Below the pieces are notes generated by a model that saw nothing but the letters and a program-made list of their open reading frames with translations, was not told the origin of the DNA and made no database searches. A stretch of 64,000 bases of DNA from an uncultured Bacteriovorax sp. Lineage in GTDB: Bacteria > Bdellovibrionota > Bacteriovoracia > Bacteriovoracales > Bacteriovoracaceae. Location: the NCBI GenBank assembly GCA_946481315.1, contig CAMLMH010000009.1, positions 61,412 to 125,411 of the forward strand, in the 5' to 3' direction. The position numbers and the translations under genes are program-made. The stretch's first letter is position 1. Each line of letters begins with the position of its first letter. Shown here piece by piece: positions 53,320 through 62,352 of the stretch.

Positions 53320-53739
53320 ATGTGGATTAAAAAAATTGCACAAGTTTTTCTCGCGATCGTGACTTTATATTCTGCTGAAACAAATGCAGGAGTCTTAAAA
53401 GCGGATACCTGCTCATTAGGAGTTCTTCCATTAGGAAGTACAATGGTTCTGGCAGAAAAGCGCGATGAAATATTTACCGCTTTTGAGAATCGTGGATATT
53501 TTCCGGTTGAGCTTAAAAATGTGAAAGAAATGGACTCGTTTGAATTTGTGGCAGATGGATCTGTTGATTGTAATTCGACTTATTTTGGAATTCTGGCCCA
53601 GACAACTGTCAGAATTGTTGAAACTAACACCAATAAAATTGTAGCCAGAGTTAGCACTCCAGGTGTGATGGACATGTTTAGCTGCAAGATCGAACTATTA
53701 AAAGCGATTGATGCTCTTCCAGAATGTAAAATTAAATAA
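53320..53739 (+). CDS. Exported protein of unknown function
   Basis: I place the start at ATG 53320 (139 residues) because it gives a clear signal peptide, MWIKKIAQVFLAIVTLYSAETNA, and GGAG lies just upstream; the longer frame to 53152 has no such feature and overlaps the HTH gene. The mature protein is small and soluble-looking, with cysteines in KADTCSLG, SVDCNSTY, MFSCKIE and PECKIK that could form two disulfides. No domain recognised. Its stop lies 7 bases before the ung start. Confidence 0.6.
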   Translation: MWIKKIAQVFLAIVTLYSAETNAGVLKADTCSLGVLPLGSTMVLAEKRDEIFTAFENRGYFPVELKNVKEMDSFEFVADGSVDCNSTYFGILAQTTVRIVETNTNKIVARVSTPGVMDMFSCKIELLKAIDALPECKIK

Positions 53740-53746
53740 TATTTCG

Positions 53747-54436
53747 ATGAACCTGGTTAAATATTTAAATGATCCCGGCTGGTTTGAAGTTTTAAAAGAA
53801 GAGTTTCAGAAGCCGTATTTCAAAGAATTGGAAGAAAAACTGGAGTTCGCTTCTAAACGTGGGACTGTTTATCCGCCAGTAGATCATATATTTGAGGCAT
53901 TCAATCTCACTCCTTTTGAAAAAGTGGAAGTTGTCATTCTCGGACAGGATCCATATCACGGTGCCGGCCAGGCGCATGGCCTGTGTTTTTCCGTCCAAAA
54001 AGGGGTGAAAATTCCTCCTTCACTCAAGAATATTTACAAGGAAATTGAAAGCGATTTGGGAATCACTGTGCCGGAGCATGGATCTCTGGAAGGCTGGGCC
54101 AAAGAGGGGGTTCTGCTGCTCAATGCTCATTTATCTGTGGAAGATGGCAGTCCGATGGCGCACAAAGATTTTGGTTGGGACCGCTTCACTGACCGGGTCA
54201 TTGAGATATTGAATTCTAAAAAAGAGAATTTGGTTTTTATGCTGTGGGGAAGTCCAGCACAAAATAAGGCAAGAAATGTAGACATTCAAAAACATCTGGT
54301 CTTAAAAACAGTTCATCCATCCCCACTATCATCCTATCGTGGTTTTTTCGGATGTAAGCACTTTTCTCAATGTAATGATTACTTATTAAAGAATCAAAAA
54401 AAACCGATCAATTGGTCTCTTTCTTCTGTTTCATAA
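53747..54436 (+). CDS. ung: Uracil-DNA glycosylase (family 1)
   Basis: This 229-residue enzyme removes uracil from DNA in base excision repair. GQDPYHG (66-72) holds the water-activating Asp68, FSVQKGVKIPPSLKNIYKE is the DNA-contacting region, LLLNAHLSVEDG and HPSPLSSYRG (190-199) carry the catalytic His190 and the minor-groove intercalation loop. I use the ATG at 53747; upstream codons lie in the previous gene and have no family similarity. Its 3' end overlaps the convergent radical SAM gene by 29 bp. Confidence 0.96.
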   Translation: MNLVKYLNDPGWFEVLKEEFQKPYFKELEEKLEFASKRGTVYPPVDHIFEAFNLTPFEKVEVVILGQDPYHGAGQAHGLCFSVQKGVKIPPSLKNIYKEIESDLGITVPEHGSLEGWAKEGVLLLNAHLSVEDGSPMAHKDFGWDRFTDRVIEILNSKKENLVFMLWGSPAQNKARNVDIQKHLVLKTVHPSPLSSYRGFFGCKHFSQCNDYLLKNQKKPINWSLSSVS

Positions 54437-57400
54437 AAAAATCAACCATTGCCTGAAGTTCTTTATCGTGTGGATTTTTTTCTACGGCCAGTGGTAATAA
54501 CATCCGGCTTTTTACAAAATCTTTTCTTTCAAAGAAATGAAGGACGATGCCTTTTAAGACATGGGGATTTTCCGGAGCAACCTGAAGGGCTTCTTTGTAA
54601 TCTTCAAAAGTAATAGAAAATCCATTAAGACGCTCTAAAACCATGAATAATTTTTTAGTAAAGCTAAGTTTTGAATGAATCGGACTTTTGAAGACGGTCT
54701 TAAGAAAAATCATAAATTTATATGTCTGGAAGAGTTTAGTAAGAAACCAGCCTCGCTTATGATTGCCAACAAAGGGCTCAACTGGGGCAACAGGAATGAC
54801 ATGAGCAATAAGTTTATGCAAATCAGGAAGCGCGGTTGAAAAAGATTGATTTCGTTCCCGATCAAGAACTGCAGTATAGTACATAAAGTGATGTAAATAC
54901 TTTTCGGCCATAGGATGTTTTTCCTGCCGGAGAGTGTTTATAATCTGTTGAACGTTGGATTTAACAGTCGGATAGGACATCAGGAGAGGGCAGCGTTGTT
55001 GTATCTCTTCTAATCTTGAAATGGCAACTTCTCTCACATTCCGAGGAAGAATACGAATATTTAAATGAGCGGGATACTCCAAAAAAGTCGTATGGATTGG
55101 AGTGTTTGAGAGGACGAATCCTCTTTCTAAAAATTTTTCAACGAAGTAGAAAATTTTATCCAATGAAAGGATGTTGTAGACCTGGACGGTGGGAGAAAAT
55201 TGGTAGGCCACCAGATCGCTATGGTCTTTAACATAAATTTTTTCAAAATTGTCCCAGACTTGTTTAATCTCTGTTGGATATCGAATATAGAAAAGTTCTT
55301 CATCCATTGCATCCAGACTGATATTAAAGAGAAAAGAATGAAACTCATGTTGATAGCGAAGCAATTTTTCAAACGGGACTTTTGTTAAATTGGTCGTAAT
55401 GGCTATGTAAATATGAGGAGCACGATTACTGGCAATGCATAAGTCCATCAGTCGATAGAAACTTTGGCTCAGAAGCGGTTCACCTCCGGCAAATGAAATC
55501 TTTTTAAGATTAGGCAGCAGCAGATTCATTGAATTTAGAAAAGAAGGACTGTTATCCCATTCGGGAATGAGATCAATTCCCAAATTCAGATCTATATCAT
55601 TCATCTTGGTGTTTGTGTAAAAACCAAACTTTGGAATTTCATTAACTATTTTTTTGAACTCATGATGGACTTGATTAGAATCGCGTGGCTGACACATTCT
55701 GCATTTAAGGTTGCAGACATTATTTATTTTTAGATCCAGTGAAATGGGTAAGTACTCTTTATCAGGATCATATTCTTCAATAAGCTCAAAGCTCTCGTGA
55801 TTTGCTGTCATTCTCTGAGAGACACCACCGTTATCCTCTATTTGATAACATTGCCTGCAACCATCAATGCGTTCGCCTTTGAACATTTTAGAGCGAACAT
55901 TTTTCATAAAAGGAGAATTATAAAAAGTTTGTACTTCGTCTTCCCAAATTCTGTAGGGACGTTTTTTCTCGTCTATAATAGTTCTTTCAAATAAACAGCA
56001 AGGGGAAACCGCTCCTGAAGGAGTAATGGTTAAGCAGGTGAAGGCGCGGGTACAAAAGGATGGATTGCTCCTTAACTCATTTAATCTTCTGACAGACTCG
56101 TTTTTATAAAATTCAACGATATCTAACAAGCTTTGATCTGTCGGATCAATTTCCAAAGCAAGGGGCAGCAGTTCTTTGCATTTTTTTTCTTCTTTATTAT
56201 TGAATAATGCTATCACCAGGCCCTTTAAAACATAGGGATCATCAGGGGTAATTGCGTAAGCAGACTGATAAGCAGAAACAGCTCCCGGATAATCTTTCAG
56301 TTTTAATTTCATCCAGGCCATTTCACGGTAGTCCACGTTTTTATCTTCGCTAAACTGTAAAGAAATTTCAAAAAGCTTAATAGCTTCTTCTAATTTATCC
56401 TGAGCTGCAAGTTTCCAGCCGCGATCCCGAGTCTCATAGAACGGCTCTATTGGACCAACTGCTTTATAGTTACTTAGATGTAGAAATAAATCTGGAAGAT
56501 ATTCCGCAAAAGATTGCCCTCGCTCTTTATCCAGCACAGAGGTGTAATGAATAAAATTTTGTAAATATTTGTCCGATTCAGTATGGAAATCATTTTGGAG
56601 CGTATTAATAATCTGGTTAAGATTCAGTACTACAGGGGCGTAGGTCATTAAAAGTGGGCATTCTCGAAATATCCTCCGCAATTTAACAATTGCCTCTTCT
56701 CTTGCATTTTTGGGAAGTATTCGAATGTTTAAATGCATTGGATATTCCAGAAACGTGATATGAATCGGCGTTTTGGAAAGACGGTAACCTTTTTCGAGTA
56801 GGTCCTCAACGAAGTAAAAAATCTTATGAAGCGAGAGTATATTGTAGATCTGCACTGTCGGTGAAAACTGATAGGAAATATGCAAACCATGGTCTGGAAG
56901 ATAAATTTTCTCAAAGTTTTCTTTTATTTGATTGAAATCAGAAGGATAACGTATATAAGACAACTCTTCATCTGTAGCATCAAGACTGATATTTATGAGA
57001 AATGATTTAAATTCTCTCTGATAACTTAAAAGTTTGTTTACCGGAACTTTGGATAAGTTCGTGGTAATTGCAATATAAATTGATTTGGCATATCCCTGAG
57101 CAATACAGACATCAAGAAGATCATAAAAACTTTGACTTAATAAGGGTTCACCACCTACAACCGAGATTTTCTTCAAATTGGGCAGTAGTGAGTTCAGGGA
57201 TTTAATAAAAGAAGAGCTTCCATCCCACTCAGGAATAAGATCCAGGTCTATTCCTAAATCTGCATCTTTCATGTTTGTGTTAGAGTAAAAGGCAAAACTT
57301 GGAACTTCTGTAATAATCTTTTTAAATTCTTTGTGCACTTGATTTGAGTCTCGGGGCTGGCACATTCTGCATTTAAGATTACAGACGTTATTGATCTTTA

Positions 57401-57770
57401 AATCGAGACTGACAGGAAGATAATTTTGATCAGAATCATATTCCTCTATAATTTCATAACTTTCAAGATTGGCCGTCATCCTTTGGGAGATTCCGCCATT
57501 ATCTTCAACTTGATAGCATTGCCTACAGGCATCGATTCGCTCACCTTTAATCATTTTTGAACGAATTTCAGTCATAAACGACGAGTTATAAAAAGACTCA
57601 ACTTCATTTTCCCAAATTTTATAAGGCCGTTTATTTTCGTCACAAATAGTTCTTTCAAAAAGACAACATGGTGAAACAGCACCGGAAGGGGTAACGGTTA
57701 GTGCAGCAAAAGCCTTGGTACAAAAAGATGGATTAAATCTTAATGATTCTATTTTTTGTCTTTTCGTCAT
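54408..57770 (-). CDS. Tandem-duplicated twitch-type radical SAM protein with TPR segments
   Basis: This 1120-residue protein is built of two similar halves. Residues 1-560 and 561-1120 each contain an N-terminal twitch region with cysteines (C17, C35, C36, C82, C85 and C573, C591, C592, C638, C641), a radical SAM core with CNLKCRMC (C130, C134, C137 and C686, C690, C693, the C-x3-C-x2-C [4Fe-4S] site), a GGEPLL SAM loop, and a helical tail with TPR-like repeats (about 450-555). In the second half the first TPR helices are strongly altered and more hydrophobic/basic while the last ones remain. By eye well over half of the residues in the cores match. Both cores keep all cluster cysteines, so both should be active. 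No Shine-Dalgarno is seen before the ATG. The substrate is unknown. Confidence 0.88.
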   Translation of the reverse strand: MTKRQKIESLRFNPSFCTKAFAALTVTPSGAVSPCCLFERTICDENKRPYKIWENEVESFYNSSFMTEIRSKMIKGERIDACRQCYQVEDNGGISQRMTANLESYEIIEEYDSDQNYLPVSLDLKINNVCNLKCRMCQPRDSNQVHKEFKKIITEVPSFAFYSNTNMKDADLGIDLDLIPEWDGSSSFIKSLNSLLPNLKKISVVGGEPLLSQSFYDLLDVCIAQGYAKSIYIAITTNLSKVPVNKLLSYQREFKSFLINISLDATDEELSYIRYPSDFNQIKENFEKIYLPDHGLHISYQFSPTVQIYNILSLHKIFYFVEDLLEKGYRLSKTPIHITFLEYPMHLNIRILPKNAREEAIVKLRRIFRECPLLMTYAPVVLNLNQIINTLQNDFHTESDKYLQNFIHYTSVLDKERGQSFAEYLPDLFLHLSNYKAVGPIEPFYETRDRGWKLAAQDKLEEAIKLFEISLQFSEDKNVDYREMAWMKLKLKDYPGAVSAYQSAYAITPDDPYVLKGLVIALFNNKEEKKCKELLPLALEIDPTDQSLLDIVEFYKNESVRRLNELRSNPSFCTRAFTCLTITPSGAVSPCCLFERTIIDEKKRPYRIWEDEVQTFYNSPFMKNVRSKMFKGERIDGCRQCYQIEDNGGVSQRMTANHESFELIEEYDPDKEYLPISLDLKINNVCNLKCRMCQPRDSNQVHHEFKKIVNEIPKFGFYTNTKMNDIDLNLGIDLIPEWDNSPSFLNSMNLLLPNLKKISFAGGEPLLSQSFYRLMDLCIASNRAPHIYIAITTNLTKVPFEKLLRYQHEFHSFLFNISLDAMDEELFYIRYPTEIKQVWDNFEKIYVKDHSDLVAYQFSPTVQVYNILSLDKIFYFVEKFLERGFVLSNTPIHTTFLEYPAHLNIRILPRNVREVAISRLEEIQQRCPLLMSYPTVKSNVQQIINTLRQEKHPMAEKYLHHFMYYTAVLDRERNQSFSTALPDLHKLIAHVIPVAPVEPFVGNHKRGWFLTKLFQTYKFMIFLKTVFKSPIHSKLSFTKKLFMVLERLNGFSITFEDYKEALQVAPENPHVLKGIVLHFFERKDFVKSRMLLPLAVEKNPHDKELQAMVDFFMKQKKETN

Positions 57771-57790
57771 ACGGTTAATATACTATCTAA

Positions 57791-59041
57791 ATGAGTGAAA
57801 AATTACTAGGGGCTATCTGCCCTCTACCATGGGTGCATTTAAGTGCACACCTTGATTCTACAGCAAGACTTTGTTGCAATACTGGCGACTCTGGATTTGT
57901 TAAAAACAATAAAGGTAAAAATTTTAAAATCAGTGAGATTAAAAGCGTTCAGGATTACTTCAATCTGGAGTATTACAAAAACATTCGAAAACAGATGATT
58001 AATGGTCTAAAACCCAAAGAGTGTAGTAGTTGCTACCGAATTGAAAGCTTTGGTGGCACTTCCGTTCGACAAGGATATCTGCAAGAATATTTGAACAATG
58101 AACAATGGGCCAGTCAGCTTGTGAAAACCAATAAATTAACAGGCGAAGTGACAGCTCAGGTACAATCTCTGGATTTTAGTCTATCAAATAATTGCAATCT
58201 AAAATGTATAATGTGTTCTCCTGCAGCCTCATTCGCTATCAAAAATGATTATGACGTCTTGAGATTGGCTTATGATTCAACGTTTGTTGAAGGAGCGCGA
58301 AACAATTGGACGGATATAACTGCTATTGATCGATTAATACCAGATATCGCCGGAGATTTACGGACTTTTCTAACCACTGGTGGAGAGCCTTTTTTAAGCC
58401 GTGAGCATTTCAGGATTCTTGAATTATTAGTTAAGAGTGGAAATGCCTCAAAAATACGCCTTAATTATCACACTAACTGTACTGTTTATAATGAAAAGCT
58501 TTTTGATATTTGGAATCACTTCGAAGCTGTCTCAATTCATTTCAGTATTGATGCATATGGAAAGCTTAATGAATACATTCGGTTTAAAACAAAGTGGGAA
58601 GATGTAGAAAAAAATGTAAAGGCAATGCTGGCTCACCCCAAGACTTCCTGTGAGGTTCATACAACTGTTCAGCTGTTGAACATTTTTAATCTTAACGATT
58701 TATATGATTGGATGAAACCATTCGATCAAATGCCGAAGCTTCCTTATCATATCTGGATGAATCACCCGACATGGCTACACATCTCTAAGGTTCTGCCGCT
58801 TGAGCTTAAACAAGAAGCGAAAAAAAAGCTGGTCGATTATTTTGACCAAAAACTCATAAATGATTCTGAATACAGTTCAAGAAGTCAGCATATTATCAGT
58901 TATCTGGATAGAGCAATTAATGAAGAACAAAATGGCAAAGATCTTAAACAATTTAAACAACTAATTCGGCAGTTTGAGAAACTGAGACAAACTCCGGCCA
59001 TTGATACACTAGTTCCTGAACTGAAGACCCTGTTTAGTTAA
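57791..59041 (+). CDS. Twitch-type radical SAM protein
   Basis: This 416-residue protein is related to the halves of the adjacent duplicated protein. N-terminal cysteines are C10, C28/C29, C78 and C81 (PKECSSCYR). The core has CNLKCIMC (C135, C139, C142) and TTGGEPFLS for SAM. It lacks the TPR tail. It starts only 20 bases from the divergent duplicated gene, so the promoters of each must lie partly in the coding region of the other. Family members modify peptides or small molecules, but I can name no substrate; no precursor peptide gene was recognised nearby. Confidence 0.88.
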   Translation: MSEKLLGAICPLPWVHLSAHLDSTARLCCNTGDSGFVKNNKGKNFKISEIKSVQDYFNLEYYKNIRKQMINGLKPKECSSCYRIESFGGTSVRQGYLQEYLNNEQWASQLVKTNKLTGEVTAQVQSLDFSLSNNCNLKCIMCSPAASFAIKNDYDVLRLAYDSTFVEGARNNWTDITAIDRLIPDIAGDLRTFLTTGGEPFLSREHFRILELLVKSGNASKIRLNYHTNCTVYNEKLFDIWNHFEAVSIHFSIDAYGKLNEYIRFKTKWEDVEKNVKAMLAHPKTSCEVHTTVQLLNIFNLNDLYDWMKPFDQMPKLPYHIWMNHPTWLHISKVLPLELKQEAKKKLVDYFDQKLINDSEYSSRSQHIISYLDRAINEEQNGKDLKQFKQLIRQFEKLRQTPAIDTLVPELKTLFS

Positions 59042-62000
59042 ATAGCATTTCAAAATCTTTCATAGTCAGACGGCCAGAGAAGACCTGGTCATCATCAGTG
59101 GCGAGCAGATCACTGAATAACTGCTTTTTTTCTTCCTGCAGTTTCAGAACTTTTTCTTCGACTGAATCTTTAATGATTGGGCGGTAAACAGTCAGAGTAT
59201 TTTTTTGTCCGATGCGGTGAGCTCTATCGATAGCCTGTGATTCTACCGCCGGGTTCCACCATGGGTCCATAATGAATACATAAGATGCAGCAGTTAAATT
59301 TAATCCTACCCCGCCGGCCTTAAGAGAGATAAGGAATATCGGTGTTTTGCCGGATTGGAATTGATCAACCTGCTCTTGTCTTTTGTTAATACTTTGTGAA
59401 CCGTCAATCCGGGAAAATTTCCAGTGCCTTTCGCGGAAGAAGTGCTGAATGATATCCAGATAAGTTGTGAATTGAGAGAAAATGATAGCTTGTTGCCCTT
59501 CTTCCAGTATCGTCTCAAGAGTCTCCATTAAAAATTCGATTTTAGTGGAGTCGATATGCTTGTAGCTTTGATCAGCACTGCGATTTTGCCACAAACAATT
59601 CTGACGAAGCTGTAATAGCCCTCGCAGAATCTCACCGTATTTAGCAGAAGTGGTAGAATTATTAATGCGCGCGCGTATGGAAACAATATTTTGCTGGTAG
59701 TGTTTAAGTTCGTCAGGGCTCAATTCGAGATAAACATTATTTTCAATTTTTGGGGGCAGATCATGCAGTACCTGAGCTTTTGTTCTTCTTAGAATGAAGG
59801 GGGAGGCAGTTTTTCTGGCGATACCACGAGTTTTCGTATTGGAAACTGCACGGACAAATTGCAAATCACCCCAGATTCCGGGAATAGAGAGATCGAGAAT
59901 GTTATAGAATTCCGACAAGTCATTCTCAACTGGTGTACCGGTCAGACAGATGCGGAATTCAGCTTGAATTTTTCGCGCAGAAAAAGCTCCCAGAGAACGG
60001 ACATTCTTGAGATGCTGAACTTCATCTAAAACCAGAATATCAAAATTAATGTTGGCAAAGACTGCTTCAGATTCTTTTTTCATTACGCCGTATGAAGTCA
60101 GAATAATCTTCTTATCATTAGGGAATTCCCGGGATCCTCCATGGTAAATGTACATATCCATGCTGGAAAATTTTTGGATTTCTTTTTCCCAGTTAAGTAA
60201 GATTGTTACGGGACATACAATCAAAACGCGTTCAATTTTATCGTAAATTGATTGCAAGAATGTAATAGTCTGCAGAGTCTTTCCCAGACCCATGTCATCA
60301 GCAAGACAGGCACCTAATTTGTGCTCATGTAAAAAGCGCAGCCAGTTATAACCAATCTGTTGATATGGACGTAAGACACCATTAAGGGCTTCAGGGAGAG
60401 GATAGCTTGGCATTTCTGTCAGACTGGCCAGCTTTTCACAAAGAGCGATGTCTTCTGGAGACAAAGCACCTTCAATTCCCAATTTGCGGAGCTCAAAAAG
60501 TTCGAAAATTCTTGCACGGTTAAAAGGCAGAATAAACTTTTTGAATGATTTACTGCCATCAATTTCAGTTTTAGTTTCTGTCGCCTCGTATTTGGTATAC
60601 TTCTGCATGAACCGGATCAAATCTTTTTGTTCCTTGGACAGCAGAATAAGACCTTTTTTGGTAATAACCATTCCGGCTTCCAGATCCGCTTCCTGAATAA
60701 CGGCCAGATCATCAGAGTCGATGTTCAATTCCAGATCAAACCATTTAGTACTGCTTGATCTTCGCTCAAAACGAATGCGTGAGTTCCACTTGGAAATTTC
60801 ATGGCGATCATAAAATATTTCTATTCCTAATAAAGAAACACGACGGTGAAATTCTGCCAACCCCTGAAATATTATGGCCGGCTGGACATCGTATTTGACG
60901 GTTTTACTTTCTGCATCCAGGTGTGCGTAACGGAAAAACTGATCCCCGAAAAACTCAATCATCGCCAGAAAAAGTTCACGGATGATCTGATTTTCAAAAA
61001 GACAAAGGAGATGGTTTGTCTGGTCATAAACAACGCTTTCTCGGTCTTTGGCAACTTCAGTTATCAGTGTCTGGGCCTTTACTTTCTTAGCAGAAGAAAC
61101 GATGTGCTTTTTATAAGAGTCGTTTCCATTTTTTAAACTATCTGCCACGGCAAGAACGAATTCATAAGCTTCCTGTTTCTTTTTAAAATGACTTAAAATG
61201 CCAGCATTAAAAGTAAAAAAAGAAAGGAAATCCGAAGGTGTTACCAGCAAATCCGATTCATCAAAGAACTCCAGACTGGCATGCAGTAAGCCTTTTTTCT
61301 CTGCGGGGGAGAGAGTAACCCGGCATTTGGGCTTAATCGTCCGCAATTCAGTAAGAGATTTTCCTTCAATAAAGACTTCAACCTGAGCAAACAGGTCCAG
61401 TTCCTGAATATTGCTTAAAATATCGTTAATACCATAGGAGAAAAGATTCAGCCGGATTCGCTGAATAAGAATTTTTAATTCACTAGGTATGTGAAAAACA
61501 GTACCTTCTCGCCAGTTAAAAATATATATATTTTCAAAAATGGTGATTTCACCAAATACTTTGCCTCCGACATTCATTTTGAAACGAACTTTTTCATCAT
61601 GATGCAGATGTAGCTGAAGCTTGCCGCGGAACGGCTCAGGCATTGGAAAAGGTACAACTTTTTTATTGTGCAGAAGGTACTGAAGGCCGGAATATGTAGG
61701 AGCAGCGGGGGCTCCCACTAGCTGATGCGGACCATTTATGATAGTCCCGTATTCCGCAACATTAACTCCGAAGCTGGAGTTAATGACAATTGGCGGAAGT
61801 TCACTGTCGTTTTCTTCTATGGCCGTCTCCCCCTGGGATTCGACATACAATTGAACCTGATAGGTGATAAATAGGGCAGCGACATGCGAACAATGTTTTT
61901 CAGCTGTCCAAGGTAGACAATCGCAATTGGAAGAAAAGGGCCCTTCCACGGAGTCCTCCAGACGGCGTTTATAGACGATCTTGGTTTCGTGTGCACGATC

Positions 62001-62174
62001 TTCTCGAACTAAACCGCTGACAATGTAATATGTTTCCGGCGAACCTTTTTTGAAAGATATTGAAACACGGGAGAGCTTAAAGAGACGCAGACCATTTTGA
62101 ATTATTGCAGCTGAAAAATATTTTTTACATTCTTCAGTTATAGTTTCAGGGATGTTCCAGCTTCTTTCGTTCAT
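59034..62174 (-). CDS. SWIM zinc-finger SNF2-family helicase
   Basis: In this 1046-residue protein, residues 84-97 (C-D-C, then C-S-H) form the SWIM zinc motif C84-x-C86-x8-C95-x-H97, a feature of a bacterial SNF2 branch (RapA-like relatives). The helicase core occupies the C-terminal 450 residues. LADDMGLGKT (Walker A) lies near 622-631, LDEVQHLKN (DEAH-type box) near 715, then LTGTPVEN, IFSQFTTYL, SLKAGGVGLNL and QAIDRAHRIGQK. It is an ATP-driven double-stranded DNA translocase remodelling protein-DNA complexes or RNA polymerase. Convergent with the radical SAM gene by an 8-bp overlap. Confidence 0.95.
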   Translation of the reverse strand: MNERSWNIPETITEECKKYFSAAIIQNGLRLFKLSRVSISFKKGSPETYYIVSGLVREDRAHETKIVYKRRLEDSVEGPFSSNCDCLPWTAEKHCSHVAALFITYQVQLYVESQGETAIEENDSELPPIVINSSFGVNVAEYGTIINGPHQLVGAPAAPTYSGLQYLLHNKKVVPFPMPEPFRGKLQLHLHHDEKVRFKMNVGGKVFGEITIFENIYIFNWREGTVFHIPSELKILIQRIRLNLFSYGINDILSNIQELDLFAQVEVFIEGKSLTELRTIKPKCRVTLSPAEKKGLLHASLEFFDESDLLVTPSDFLSFFTFNAGILSHFKKKQEAYEFVLAVADSLKNGNDSYKKHIVSSAKKVKAQTLITEVAKDRESVVYDQTNHLLCLFENQIIRELFLAMIEFFGDQFFRYAHLDAESKTVKYDVQPAIIFQGLAEFHRRVSLLGIEIFYDRHEISKWNSRIRFERRSSSTKWFDLELNIDSDDLAVIQEADLEAGMVITKKGLILLSKEQKDLIRFMQKYTKYEATETKTEIDGSKSFKKFILPFNRARIFELFELRKLGIEGALSPEDIALCEKLASLTEMPSYPLPEALNGVLRPYQQIGYNWLRFLHEHKLGACLADDMGLGKTLQTITFLQSIYDKIERVLIVCPVTILLNWEKEIQKFSSMDMYIYHGGSREFPNDKKIILTSYGVMKKESEAVFANINFDILVLDEVQHLKNVRSLGAFSARKIQAEFRICLTGTPVENDLSEFYNILDLSIPGIWGDLQFVRAVSNTKTRGIARKTASPFILRRTKAQVLHDLPPKIENNVYLELSPDELKHYQQNIVSIRARINNSTTSAKYGEILRGLLQLRQNCLWQNRSADQSYKHIDSTKIEFLMETLETILEEGQQAIIFSQFTTYLDIIQHFFRERHWKFSRIDGSQSINKRQEQVDQFQSGKTPIFLISLKAGGVGLNLTAASYVFIMDPWWNPAVESQAIDRAHRIGQKNTLTVYRPIIKDSVEEKVLKLQEEKKQLFSDLLATDDDQVFSGRLTMKDFEMLFN

Positions 62175-62352
62175 TCACTATCTCGTTTGAGTTTCTCTTA
62201 AGGTGAGATGAGATCAAGTGAACATTATACTCTAATTTTTTATAAATTGCTGACACTATATTATTGTATTTGAAGTAGAAAGTTCTGGTAAAATTGAAGA
62301 AAATGTGAATGAGTATCGCAGCTAAATTTACTCAACTAAAGGCTCAAAGCTT

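Noticed and set aside
54590..54760. Possible frameshift in the tail of the second radical SAM copy
   Set aside because: The sequence of this segment departs from the TPR-like tail of copy 1, but both other frames on the reverse strand hit stops at once and the downstream part realigns in the same frame with about equal length, so divergence is more likely than a frameshift.
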